From the NCBI RefSeq assembly GCF_000010165.1, contig NC_012491.1, positions 5,828,001 to 5,892,000 on the forward strand: DNA of 64,000 nt. Direction: 5' to 3'. Source of the DNA: Brevibacillus brevis NBRC 100599 (GTDB taxonomy: Bacteria > Bacillota > Bacilli > Brevibacillales > Brevibacillaceae). The translations under genes were made by a program, and so were the position numbers. The notes under the pieces are model-generated. The model was not told the origin of the DNA. It made no database searches and worked only from the letters and a program-made list of their open reading frames with translations. Every line of letters starts with the position of its first letter. Positions within the stretch are counted from its first letter, which is position 1. Positions 27,106 to 35,275 of this stretch are shown here, piece after piece.

Positions 27106-27429
27106 ATGATGATGGAGATAAAAACATACGTCGTCCAGGAAGGTCATTCTGACAAAATCGTACAAGGCTTTAGCGAGCCTGGTGCTGTTGAGAAGGCTCC
27201 TGGCTTTGTAGATTTGAGCGTGCTGGTACAGAAGCCACACAAAGGTGAAGAAGAAGTGGTCGTCATGATCCGTTGGGAATCAAAAGAGGCGTGGAAGCAG
27301 TGGGAGCTGAGTGATGTTCATCTGGCAGGTCACCGCCAAGCACGTGAAGAAGAAACTCCTGAGTGGTACATTAGCGGCAAAACTGGCCATTACGAGCTGA
27401 AAGCGAAAAAAGAACCGAACCCTTCGTAA
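27106..27429 (+). CDS. HmoA/ABM-like monooxygenase
   Basis: A 107-residue ferredoxin-like antibiotic-biosynthesis-monooxygenase-domain protein close to heme-degrading HmoA/IsdG: GFSEPGAVEKAPGFVDLSVL on the first repeat, then IRWESKEAWKQW and SDVHLAGH, which could supply the Trp and heme-ligand His. It probably works as a dimer and may release iron from heme; no iron box is evident upstream. ATG at 27106 eleven bases after AAGGAG. Confidence 0.78.
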   Translation: MMMEIKTYVVQEGHSDKIVQGFSEPGAVEKAPGFVDLSVLVQKPHKGEEEVVVMIRWESKEAWKQWELSDVHLAGHRQAREEETPEWYISGKTGHYELKAKKEPNPS

Positions 27430-27435
27430 TTATAG

Positions 27436-27477
27436 AAAAAAGTGGCTCAAGCAGACTATCTGCTCGGCCACTTTTTT
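27436..27477. terminator. Bidirectional terminator
   Basis: AAAAAGTGGC and GCCACTTTTT arms with inner GCAGA/TCTGC, U tracts on both strands. Confidence 0.88.
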
Positions 27478-27482
27478 ATGAC

Positions 27483-27623
27483 GTGCCAGTGGTTGTACAC
27501 CGAGTAAGTTTTAGAAAGGGTAATGTAGGATATCCTGGTCTCATAGTTCTGATCGTTTTTGTGATTGTCGTTACAGCAATCGTATTTAGTATAAAAGCTA
27601 AGAAAAAAAGAAAAAGAGACTGA
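27483..27623 (+). other. Possible small membrane peptide or gene remnant
   Basis: A 46-codon frame from GTG with one strong membrane segment (YPGLIVLIVFVIVVTAIVFS) and a basic tail KAKKKRKRD before TGA. It has the shape of a real small membrane protein, but it starts at the edge of the preceding terminator and has no ribosome site, so it may be a decayed 3' end. Confidence 0.25.
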
Positions 27624-27667
27624 CAATTTCTTACCGTTCAAGCTTTGACGAGCTATCGGTATCATAT

Positions 27668-29119
27668 TTATTTAATCAATCCGTACTTCTCCATCTTCCG
27701 GTACAGGGTCGACAAGCTGATCCGTAGCTCATTGGCAATCGCGGCTTTATCCTGCCCATACTTGCCTGCATTCAAATAGCGCTGAAGAATGGAGCGTTCA
27801 TATTCTGCCACCAGCTTTTCCAGCCCCAAATCGCTGCCTACTGTCGTCGGCTCATCCTCAAACAGCAGATACTCAGGAAGCTCCTCGTTGCCGATGACGT
27901 GCCCCTCCGCCATGTTGACCATATACTCGACGGCGTTTTCCAGCTGACGAATATTCCCCGGCCATTCGTATGCTTGTAGTCGTTGGACGAGTTGGGCTTC
28001 GAGCTCCAGTCTGCCTTTTTGCAGCAACGTCCCGTACCGATACAGGAAGTGCTGCAAGTAAAGCGCGATATCCTCCGTACGTTCACGCAACGGCTTTAAC
28101 CGCAGAGGGATGACGTTGAGTCGATAATACAAATCCTCGCGAAACGTTCCTTCCCTGACCATGCTCTCCAAATCCCGGTGTGTAGCAGCAATAACACGCA
28201 CATCGACACCCAACGTTTTTACGCCGCCTACCCGATCTACTGTTTTCTCCTGAAGGACGCGCAACAGCTTGGGCTGGAGGGACAACGGAATATCGCCTAC
28301 TTCATCCAGAAAAATCGTACCTTTGTGGGCCAGTTCAAATTTTCCCGGCTTCCCTTCGCGTCTGGAGCCTGTGAATGCGCCGCCTTCGTACCCGAACAAT
28401 TCGCTTTCCAGCAAGGTCTCGGGAATCGCCGCGCAATTCACTGCTACAAATGGCTGTCTGCTGCGCCCACTCTCGCAATGAATGGCTTTGGCCAACAGCT
28501 CCTTGCCCGTTCCGCTCTCTCCCCGGATCAAAACGGTGGAAATGCTGTTCGTCACTTTTTTCGCTTTGGCAATCACATCTCGCAAGCCTGTTTCTGCCCC
28601 AATCAGCTGGGCGAAATACACCGGATGAACCGTGGCCTGCGGCATTTCCTCTTGAATATTGCAACTCTTCTCCCGCTCCGCATCCAGCTCTAGCAGCTTG
28701 TGCGCTATCAAAGAACTCGTATGCTGCAAAAACGGCATCCATTTTTCCGAGTGGTGCAGCATTTTTTCCTTTTGTTCAGGGGAAAAGCCGATAATTCCGA
28801 TGACTCCTACCGTCTTCTCCCGTTTGTGCACCGGAAATCCAATCGTCGCCAGCTCCCGGCATTGCTGCAAAAACTTGCAATTGCCACACTGCGACTCGTT
28901 CTTTTTCATGTCAAAAATCATTCCCGGCTGTCCGGTTTGCAGGATCATACGGAAAAACGATCCCTCGGGCGCAGGCAATCCAATCAGCTCCTGATAGTAG
29001 CCGGTTCCGCTCACACGTATCCCTTGTTCATCCAGGATGGTGACATCGAGTCCCAGTACCTTGGAAATATTGTCGGCGTACGATTGAATGAATTCCTCGA
29101 TCCGGGAAAACTCTGTCAT
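27668..29119 (-). CDS. Sigma-54-dependent transcriptional activator
   Basis: A 483-residue enhancer-binding protein. Sensor region (1-160) with three clustered cysteines CGNCKFLQQC (Cys78, 81, 87) that could bind a metal, heme or cluster; AAA+ core with Walker A GESGTGKE, the sigma-54 contact loop GAFTGS (usual GAFTGA) and FLDEVGD; and a Fis-type helix-turn-helix at the C-terminus (KAAIANELRISLSTLYRKM). It lies 26 bases downstream of the gamma-lyase gene, whose -24/-12 promoter it very likely drives. ATG start at 29119. Confidence 0.92.
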   Translation of the reverse strand: MTEFSRIEEFIQSYADNISKVLGLDVTILDEQGIRVSGTGYYQELIGLPAPEGSFFRMILQTGQPGMIFDMKKNESQCGNCKFLQQCRELATIGFPVHKREKTVGVIGIIGFSPEQKEKMLHHSEKWMPFLQHTSSLIAHKLLELDAEREKSCNIQEEMPQATVHPVYFAQLIGAETGLRDVIAKAKKVTNSISTVLIRGESGTGKELLAKAIHCESGRSRQPFVAVNCAAIPETLLESELFGYEGGAFTGSRREGKPGKFELAHKGTIFLDEVGDIPLSLQPKLLRVLQEKTVDRVGGVKTLGVDVRVIAATHRDLESMVREGTFREDLYYRLNVIPLRLKPLRERTEDIALYLQHFLYRYGTLLQKGRLELEAQLVQRLQAYEWPGNIRQLENAVEYMVNMAEGHVIGNEELPEYLLFEDEPTTVGSDLGLEKLVAEYERSILQRYLNAGKYGQDKAAIANELRISLSTLYRKMEKYGLIK

Positions 29120-29145
29120 GCCCCATCCTCCAGTTTCACGTTCCT

Positions 29146-30354
29146 TTATCCCCTGGACGCTGCCGCCACGGGCAAGCTAGCTAGCGCCTGCTCCAAATCT
29201 GCGATGATATCCTCCACGTCCTCCAAACCAGTCGATAAGCGAATCAGACCGTCCGTAATGTTGAACTTGATCCGCTCGGAAGCAGGGATCGAGGAATGCG
29301 TCATCGAGGCAGGATGCTGTACCAGTGTCTCGGGATCTCCTAAACTAAACGATATCATAGCCAAGTGCAGAGCGTTAATGAAAGATTTGGCTGCCTCGTA
29401 ACCGCCCTTTACTTCAAAAGAAACGATCCCGCCCATTCCGGCCATTTGCCGTTTAGCCAGCTCATGCTGTGGATGCGAAGGCAGACCAGGGTAATAAACG
29501 TGGGAGATTGCAGGGTGCTTCGCCAAAAACTCCGCGACTGCCTGAGCGTTTTGTCCATGCTGTCTGACACGCAAGCCGAGTGTCTTCATCCCACGCAGGA
29601 TTAAAAAAGCATCCCAAGCATTCAAATTTTGTCCCAAGTCACCCATGACGTTTTTGCGCATGAATTGGATATGCTCCTGCTTCCCGACGATAAAGCCCGC
29701 GATCACATCGCCATGTCCGTTCAAATATTTGGTGGCGCTATGCACGACGACATCTGCCCCTAGCTCAAGTGGTCGCTGTAAATACGGCGTTAAGAAGGTG
29801 TTGTCGACGATTACCACAATGCCATGAGCGTGCGCCAATAGGGACAGCGCCGAGATATCTAAAACGGTCAGGCACGGGTTCGAGGGTGTTTCGATGTACA
29901 GGACTTTTGTGTTCGGCAAAAAGGCACTCTCGACTGCCTCCAAATCGGTGCAATCGACGAAGTCCGTCGCAATGCCGTAACGCGGAGCCATGGTCGTAAG
30001 AAACTTGTAGCTCCCCCCGTACACATCTCGCGTACACACCACATGATCACCCTGCTTCAAAAAGGCGAGCAAAGCCCCCGATATGGCAGCCATCCCACTG
30101 CTTACGCCCAGGGCAGCTTCACCATTTTCCAATGCGGCGATTTTTTGCTCTAAAGTGCTGATGGTAGGATTGCCATATCTTCCGTAGTACGTTCCTTCTC
30201 GCTCACCAGCCACGCACGCCGCTGCGGAATCTGCATCTGGAAACGCATAGGCCACAGCAGGCACCACCGCGGATACCACTGCTCCTGTTTTTTGGCAAGG
30301 CGTTTGTGCGGTATGAATAATGGAGGTGTCCATCTTCCACTTATTTGTCGTCAT
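29146..30354 (-). CDS. Methionine gamma-lyase-type PLP enzyme
   Basis: A 402-residue trans-sulfuration family enzyme. The PLP-binding lysine is in SATKYLNGHGD, the phosphate loop in SSGMAAISG, and YGRYGNPT is the usual N-terminal signature. MTHSSIPASER near the C-terminus resembles methionine gamma-lyases, which give methanethiol, ammonia and 2-oxobutanoate. A Gly replaces the active-site Cys of Pseudomonas MGL (VYGGSY), so cystathionine gamma-lyase activity is possible. ATG at 30354 after AAAGGGAGAG; controlled by a sigma-54 promoter. Confidence 0.87.
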   Translation of the reverse strand: MTTNKWKMDTSIIHTAQTPCQKTGAVVSAVVPAVAYAFPDADSAAACVAGEREGTYYGRYGNPTISTLEQKIAALENGEAALGVSSGMAAISGALLAFLKQGDHVVCTRDVYGGSYKFLTTMAPRYGIATDFVDCTDLEAVESAFLPNTKVLYIETPSNPCLTVLDISALSLLAHAHGIVVIVDNTFLTPYLQRPLELGADVVVHSATKYLNGHGDVIAGFIVGKQEHIQFMRKNVMGDLGQNLNAWDAFLILRGMKTLGLRVRQHGQNAQAVAEFLAKHPAISHVYYPGLPSHPQHELAKRQMAGMGGIVSFEVKGGYEAAKSFINALHLAMISFSLGDPETLVQHPASMTHSSIPASERIKFNITDGLIRLSTGLEDVEDIIADLEQALASLPVAAASRG

Positions 30355-30396
30355 TGATTGTCTCTCCCTTTGGTTTGTGCTGTTACCAAAGGGTAT

Positions 30397-30413
30397 AGCA
30401 AGGTTCATGCCAA
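30397..30413 (-). promoter_or_regulatory. Sigma-54 (-24/-12) promoter of the gamma-lyase gene
   Basis: Minus-strand TTGGCATGAACCTTGCT: GG and GC doublets ten bases apart, all invariant positions present. Transcription should begin near 30385, about 30 bases before the gene start. Confidence 0.85.
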
Positions 30414-30464
30414 GGTGAGAAACCGCATCATTCCAGGGCTTTGCGCTTTTTTCCGCTATCGACA

Positions 30465-30562
30465 TTCGCAATTATGCAAATCAATTTTCTTAGATGCACG
30501 CAAAAAAGCCGTCAGTTGCCCCAACGACCTTTCGCATAGTTGCAATTACATTTTGCACAATT
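30465..30562 (-). promoter_or_regulatory. Upstream activator palindromes for the sigma-54 regulator
   Basis: Three related elements: TTCGCAATTATGCAA (30465-30479), TTCGCATAGTTGCAATT (30531-30547) and TTGCACAAT (30553-30562). They sit 55-165 bases upstream of the -24 box, where enhancer sites are usual. Confidence 0.6.
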
Positions 30563-30573
30563 AGAAAAACAGC

Positions 30574-32295
30574 TTATACGAGCATACCGCCCCCGCTTTT
30601 CCTGTACTTCAAAATGCCCTCTGCTGCTCGATAGGAGAGAGCACCCATCGTTCCTGTCGGATTGTAGCCGCTATTATGCGCAAAGGAGGAAGCCCCGACG
30701 ACAAAAACGTTTTCCGCATCCCACATCTGCAAATAGTTGTTGACTGCCGAATTGTCTGGTGAAGCACCCATGATGACGCCACCTGTATTATGTGTCGATT
30801 GGTATGGCGTGATATCGTAGGGTCCGAGCTTGCGGTTGATTTCGAGCTTCTCGTTCGCTCCCATTTCTTTGACAATTTCCGCGCATTTATCAGCACAAAA
30901 TGCCGCCAGCTCCCTATCCTGGTCAACGAAATCATACGTAATGCGGATCAACGGATCTCCAAAAGCGTCCTTGTACGTCGGGTCCAGATCAAGGAAATGC
31001 TGTTGAAATGGCATGGAAGCTCCTTGAGCACCTACGGATATGAATCGATTCGTGTATTTGATCGAGGCAGCCTTGAAATCCTTGCCCCAGCTAGGCGTTC
31101 CCGGCGGTACCTTGTTCGTGCCAATTGGTCGAAAGCCGGTTTGTGTGACAGAGATATTCGCCCCATGGATAAATTTCAAATTGGAGTGATCGAAGTTATC
31201 ACCGTTGTAGTCATCCAAACACATTCCCAACGATCCTGCGCCTGCATAATTGTTAAATTCCTTGTCGTCGAAGAAGCCCACCGCGCCTCCTCTCAAGACT
31301 TGATAGGCGTAGTTTTTACCGATCACGCCTTTTCCGGTTGTTGGATCATACGGTTTTCCTAGCTTGGACATGAGCAGGATGCGCGTGTTGTTGAATACAT
31401 AGCTGGTCATCACCACAATATCAGCGGGCTGTTCGAATTCCTCCCCTGTCGTGACGTCCGTATACAAGACACCTGTCGCTTTGTTCCCTGTATGTAAAAT
31501 TCTGCGGACATGGGAATGCGTGCGAATTTCAAACTTCCCTGTCTTCTTGGCTACTGGGATCACGGTCACCACTGGATCGGCTTTTGCTCCGTACTCACAG
31601 CCAAACCTTTCACAGAAGCCGCAGTACTGACATGCAGCCCGTGCCACCCCGTCTGGATTGGTATACGCTTGCGAGAGATTGGCTGATGGAAGGATGTATG
31701 GATGCAGGTTTTTCTTTTTCGCCGCATCCGCAAACATTTTCATACTCGGTGTAGTACGCATCGGAGGCGTCGGATAAGGACTGGAGCGTTTCCCCCCCAA
31801 CGGATTCTCCTCGCCAGCGATTCCCGCCATCTTTTCAAACTTATCGAAGTACGGCTCCAGTTGATCGTAGGTAATGCCCCAATCCTGGATTGTCATTCCC
31901 TCTGGAATTTTCTTAGCACCATACCGTTCAATCGTCTTGGAGCGGATTTCGAAATCATACGGCAGGAAGCGGAAGGTCTGTCCGTTCCAGTGGACACCAG
32001 ATCCCCCGAGTCCTGTCCCGAGCAAAAAGGAACCATATGACCGCATAGGAAGCGCACGAACGTTCATTTTACTGCGGAACGTGATCGTTTCCTTGGACAA
32101 ATCTTGCATCAGCTCGTAACGGAGGGCATAACGCAATTCATCGTGTACCATGAAGTAGTCTTCGGTTTTGCGCTCCTTGCCTCGCTCTAGCCCCACTACT
32201 GTCAGACCTTGCTTGGTTAGCTCAGAAGCAATAATGCCTCCACCCCAGCCCACCCCCACGATCACGACGTCAACCTTAGGTAACTTTTTGGCCAT
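30574..32295 (-). CDS. GMC family dehydrogenase, catalytic flavoprotein
   Basis: A 573-residue FAD enzyme. N-terminal dinucleotide fold VIVGVGWGGGIIASEL; C-terminal GMC block with HNTGGVIMG and GYNPTGTMGAL carrying the active His/Asn region. A cysteine group CQYCGFCERFGC (Cys222-233) resembles the iron-sulfur region of membrane-linked gluconate, sorbitol and glucose dehydrogenase catalytic subunits. It should oxidise a sugar or sugar acid and is likely co-exported with the Tat subunit encoded just upstream. ATG start after GGGAGG. Confidence 0.87.
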   Translation of the reverse strand: MAKKLPKVDVVIVGVGWGGGIIASELTKQGLTVVGLERGKERKTEDYFMVHDELRYALRYELMQDLSKETITFRSKMNVRALPMRSYGSFLLGTGLGGSGVHWNGQTFRFLPYDFEIRSKTIERYGAKKIPEGMTIQDWGITYDQLEPYFDKFEKMAGIAGEENPLGGKRSSPYPTPPMRTTPSMKMFADAAKKKNLHPYILPSANLSQAYTNPDGVARAACQYCGFCERFGCEYGAKADPVVTVIPVAKKTGKFEIRTHSHVRRILHTGNKATGVLYTDVTTGEEFEQPADIVVMTSYVFNNTRILLMSKLGKPYDPTTGKGVIGKNYAYQVLRGGAVGFFDDKEFNNYAGAGSLGMCLDDYNGDNFDHSNLKFIHGANISVTQTGFRPIGTNKVPPGTPSWGKDFKAASIKYTNRFISVGAQGASMPFQQHFLDLDPTYKDAFGDPLIRITYDFVDQDRELAAFCADKCAEIVKEMGANEKLEINRKLGPYDITPYQSTHNTGGVIMGASPDNSAVNNYLQMWDAENVFVVGASSFAHNSGYNPTGTMGALSYRAAEGILKYRKSGGGMLV

Positions 32296-32310
32296 ATGTT
32301 ACAGTCCTCC

Positions 32311-33051
32311 CTAATGTTGATGATCCCGCAAGCTTAAGGGAGCCATCTTCACAAACTCAGGCTTATCAATCAGCTGTGTATACGCCATTTGATTACCTGG
32401 GAAATTCTTCATTTTCCAGCCGTCCATATTTTTATTGCCTCCGTATAGAGGGTCTGCATAAACACCTTCGATCGTACTGGCCCGAAGCATATTGAAAAAA
32501 GTGCTCGCCGAGATGGTCGTCAATTTTACTTCATCGGATTCAAAGGCCTTTAAAACAGCGTCCTGCTGTTCTGGTGGGAGTTCGTAAAACCGCTTTCCGT
32601 GGGTACTGTTGCTATAGTTGTTCATCTCTTGAAGGCCGATATCGAATATTTCCCTGCGTTTTAACCTACCTTGATAGCCCTGTGTAATTTCACCCGGATA
32701 AAAGGGCGCTTGCATGTAATCCCGAGCATTAAAGCCCCAATCACCTGCTAGCTGGTGGTCAATGAAATAAGCTGCACCAAGTGCCTTCGCCCCCGGACCT
32801 AGCTCATCCTCAGGAAAAATGCGCTCGCAAGCGGCATCCGCCACCTTGAATTGCTCAGGCGTAAAAAACATGAGCGCCTGATTGTAATCGGCCGTAGGGG
32901 GCGGTGCTGCTGGCTGGGCTTGAGGTTCCGGTTTTCGGAGCAAGCTCCCTGCCACGCCACCCACGACCAAGCTACCGAGCACCAAGCCAGAGTTTTTCAA
33001 GAAGTTCCTCCGGGATACTGGCTGCTCCTTCACGTTATTTGAATCTGCCAA
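32311..33051 (-). CDS. Gluconate 2-dehydrogenase subunit 3 family, Tat-exported
   Basis: A 246-residue small subunit with an N-terminal twin-arginine signal SRRNFLKNSG followed by a hydrophobic segment. Subunit 3 proteins are required for export and maturation of the GMC subunit, which lacks its own signal. TTG start at 33051 seven bases after GGAGG; the GTG at 33060 overlaps that site. It is first in a two-gene operon (15 bases to the dehydrogenase). The usual cytochrome c subunit is missing here. Confidence 0.87.
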   Translation of the reverse strand: MADSNNVKEQPVSRRNFLKNSGLVLGSLVVGGVAGSLLRKPEPQAQPAAPPPTADYNQALMFFTPEQFKVADAACERIFPEDELGPGAKALGAAYFIDHQLAGDWGFNARDYMQAPFYPGEITQGYQGRLKRREIFDIGLQEMNNYSNSTHGKRFYELPPEQQDAVLKAFESDEVKLTTISASTFFNMLRASTIEGVYADPLYGGNKNMDGWKMKNFPGNQMAYTQLIDKPEFVKMAPLSLRDHQH

Positions 33052-33207
33052 ATCTACCACCTCCAGTGATTTCCTTCCTTTGGTTTGTGCATTTTTTCCT
33101 CAAGATAATCGTGGTCACAGAAATTTTTCCAACAAGCTCCACTCATAACTTCATGCAGCGAACAAAAGATAACTTTACAGAGGTAGGATGACTTGGAGGG
33201 ATCTTGG

Positions 33208-33903
33208 ATGAAGCACTTCCACAAATGGGTTGGTACCGCAGGTTTAGGGACTGTACTTCTACTGACAGCTTGTATGAATCAAGCCGCTCCGCCTACGAAG
33301 CCACATACGCCAGCACGCACACAGTCCACAACGCAAGCTCCAAAAGGCGCAACGGTTATTCCAAGCGTGGATCGCGATAAGAAATTCACGACAAACGCAC
33401 ACGGCCATACGTATAGCGGAATGGGCAATGCTCTCTACAGCTCTATGGGCAGCTCACACCTGCACACGGGTGGTCCTTCCACAAAGCTGGAAGCCCAACT
33501 GAAGGCAGCGGGCGTACACGGCGTCCAGGCGTTGATTGTGAACGACGCCGTCTACTTGGCTCCTTCTACTGCCAATACACAATCGATCAATCAAATGGAT
33601 CCGATGCAGTCCCATCTCATCAGCAATTACTCCGGAAGCTCCAGTCGCGGGCATGATGCTGCCCGTACAAAATCAGGGAGCGGAACTCCAGGGACATTGG
33701 GTACGAGCGATCATCAGAGCACATTTGCACAAGCACGCGCCCAAATCGAGCGTATCTATGGGACAGATACACCTGTGAAGGTCGTGAGCTCAAAAAAAGG
33801 CATCAAAGCGCTAGAAACGGTGAAAAAACAAATGAAGGATCAGAAGAATCAGCAAGCCATGGCTGAACAGTTGAACGTGCTCATTCGTGAAGCGAAGCGA
33901 TAA
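33208..33903 (+). CDS. Lipoprotein, possibly YhcN/YlaJ sporulation type
   Basis: A 231-residue lipoprotein: signal with lipobox LLTAC, a Pro/Thr/Gln-rich linker, then a domain with VHGVQALIVNDAVYLA and a C-terminal IERIYGTDTPVKVVSS segment. The pattern 'VLIVNDxxYVA' and a late 'RI..d..V.VVSD' is typical of YhcN/YlaJ spore membrane lipoproteins, but overall similarity is modest. ATG at 33208 after GGAGGG. Confidence 0.65.
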   Translation: MKHFHKWVGTAGLGTVLLLTACMNQAAPPTKPHTPARTQSTTQAPKGATVIPSVDRDKKFTTNAHGHTYSGMGNALYSSMGSSHLHTGGPSTKLEAQLKAAGVHGVQALIVNDAVYLAPSTANTQSINQMDPMQSHLISNYSGSSSRGHDAARTKSGSGTPGTLGTSDHQSTFAQARAQIERIYGTDTPVKVVSSKKGIKALETVKKQMKDQKNQQAMAEQLNVLIREAKR

Positions 33904-33908
33904 ACAAA

Positions 33909-33945
33909 GAAAAAGGGACAAGCATTTTCGCTTGTCCCTTCCTTA
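33909..33945. terminator. Bidirectional terminator
   Basis: AAGGGACAAGC and GCTTGTCCCTT arms with a six-base loop; five T on the minus strand. It overlaps the stop codon of the hydrolase gene. Confidence 0.85.
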
Positions 33946-34791
33946 TTTCGATAAAAAATCTTGGATTTCGTTCACAGTCTCTTGCGGATGCGTCACCATT
34001 AGCAAATGCTGTGCCTTCGGTATCATTTTCACCTTGGCCTGCTTCACTATTCCTTGATAGGTGGCAACTGCCTGTCGATGAAACTGCTGCTCTTCTTTTG
34101 AAAATAAGCTGTCGTCAGCCAGCAATAATAGCACGGGGCATGTTAGCTGTTGAAACAATTCCGGTTTGCTATAGACGCTGTACTCTTGGAAGTAAGCGGA
34201 AAACGCCTCCCTCGGTAAACGGTAGCCATAGCTTCCGTCTTCCTTTTTTACAAGCTCCTCTCGCATCCATCCCTCTGGCATCACGCTCGTACCATATCGC
34301 TCAGAGAACTGCCTTTCTGCCTCCTCTACGGAAGAAAAACGCGTGGTAGCCAGCCGCTCGACAACCTTCTCCGGATTGAATCCGGGGGCTTCTCCCAAGG
34401 AATAATAGCCTCCATCCAGCAAAACGAGCGAAGCTACGCGCTTGGGTTCGCGAATCGCAAGCATCTGGGCAGGCACAGCTGAAAAGGACGCTGCCACAAT
34501 CGTTACTTGTTCGAGCTGTTCTTTCTCCAAAAGTTGAATCAAATCCGTTACGATCCGCTCAAATGAAAAGGAGCCATGGCTCACAGAATTCCCGTGACCA
34601 CGGATATCTACCGCAATTACCCGATATCGCTCTGCCAATGCTGGCAAGATGGGCGCAAACAGTAGCTTGGTGTTGCGAATGCCGTGCAAAAGTAGCAGGG
34701 TAGGTGCTTGTGGTTTTCCTGTTACGCCGTACTCTAGTGTGCCTCCTTCTACCTGCAAACGATTGACTTGCGCGAACAATGCTACGTTCAT
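33943..34791 (-). CDS. Alpha/beta hydrolase with altered nucleophile elbow
   Basis: A 282-residue alpha/beta hydrolase fold protein: oxyanion loop LLLLHGIRNTK, DIRGHGNS, and late His in KAQHLLMVTHPQ. The nucleophile turn reads AASFSAVPA instead of GxSxG, keeping the serine but not the flanking glycines. Substrate unknown (esterase, haloperoxidase-like or decarboxylase-like). ATG start; the gene ends in a shared terminator. Confidence 0.82.
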   Translation of the reverse strand: MNVALFAQVNRLQVEGGTLEYGVTGKPQAPTLLLLHGIRNTKLLFAPILPALAERYRVIAVDIRGHGNSVSHGSFSFERIVTDLIQLLEKEQLEQVTIVAASFSAVPAQMLAIREPKRVASLVLLDGGYYSLGEAPGFNPEKVVERLATTRFSSVEEAERQFSERYGTSVMPEGWMREELVKKEDGSYGYRLPREAFSAYFQEYSVYSKPELFQQLTCPVLLLLADDSLFSKEEQQFHRQAVATYQGIVKQAKVKMIPKAQHLLMVTHPQETVNEIQDFLSK

Positions 34792-34938
34792 TTTGCCTGC
34801 CTCCTTACTAAATACGTCTCGGGATCAGCACGCCAATATGAGCATGCGAAAGCCTTTGCCAAGTTTACTCTCTCTTTACTTGATCGTCTAGAAGAGGGTT
34901 GGTAAAATACCTCTTTGTTCAGGCTGTCGTGGTGGGGA

Positions 34939-35134
34939 GGAAACAGGAGAAAACGCTCAGCTTCTAGGGCCACCCCCTGGGGGATTGACTGCCCGACTCC
35001 ATGCAAAAAGCGAAACCGCGTCCAAAGTGGTCGGTTCAGGATGTGTTTCAGAGGTGGACGCTAAGGGCGTGTTTCGCTTTTAGCATTGCGTCTCGGTCGG
35101 TGTCCCTAAGATCTTCGCTTATTTCTCCTGTTCC
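34939..35134 (+). repeat. 200-base structured palindromic element, copy 2
   Basis: Outer arms AACAGGAGAAA (34942-34952) and TTTCTCCTGTT (35122-35132); inner arms ATGCAAAAAGCGAAAC (35001-35016) and GTTTCGCTTTTAGCAT (35071-35086, one mismatch) with GCGTCC/GGACGC inside. A GC hairpin CCCCC..GGGGG precedes ATTGACTGCCCG (34979-34995). The core and layout match the element at 13401-13601, while the arms differ. No coding potential. The remaining parts of 34792-35275 show nothing further beyond the next gene's ribosome site. Confidence 0.7.
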
Positions 35135-35275
35135 CTCTGCGAGCTGATTGTTTTTCTCCTACCAAAGCCACGTGATACGGTGTCTTCCATACACCCGTGA
35201 TATACTAGTAGTCAAACACTGAACTGGGAGTTACGTTTAATCAAATATTCAAGATAACGAAATAAAGGAGTTATC

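Noticed and set aside
27456..27665. A 69-codon minus-strand frame between the HmoA-like gene and the sigma-54 activator
   Set aside because: No ribosome site, covers a terminator, and its composition is not protein-like.
13401..35134. The two palindromic elements as simple terminators
   Set aside because: They are about 200 bases long, lack U tails, and share an internal non-paired core, unlike intrinsic terminators.
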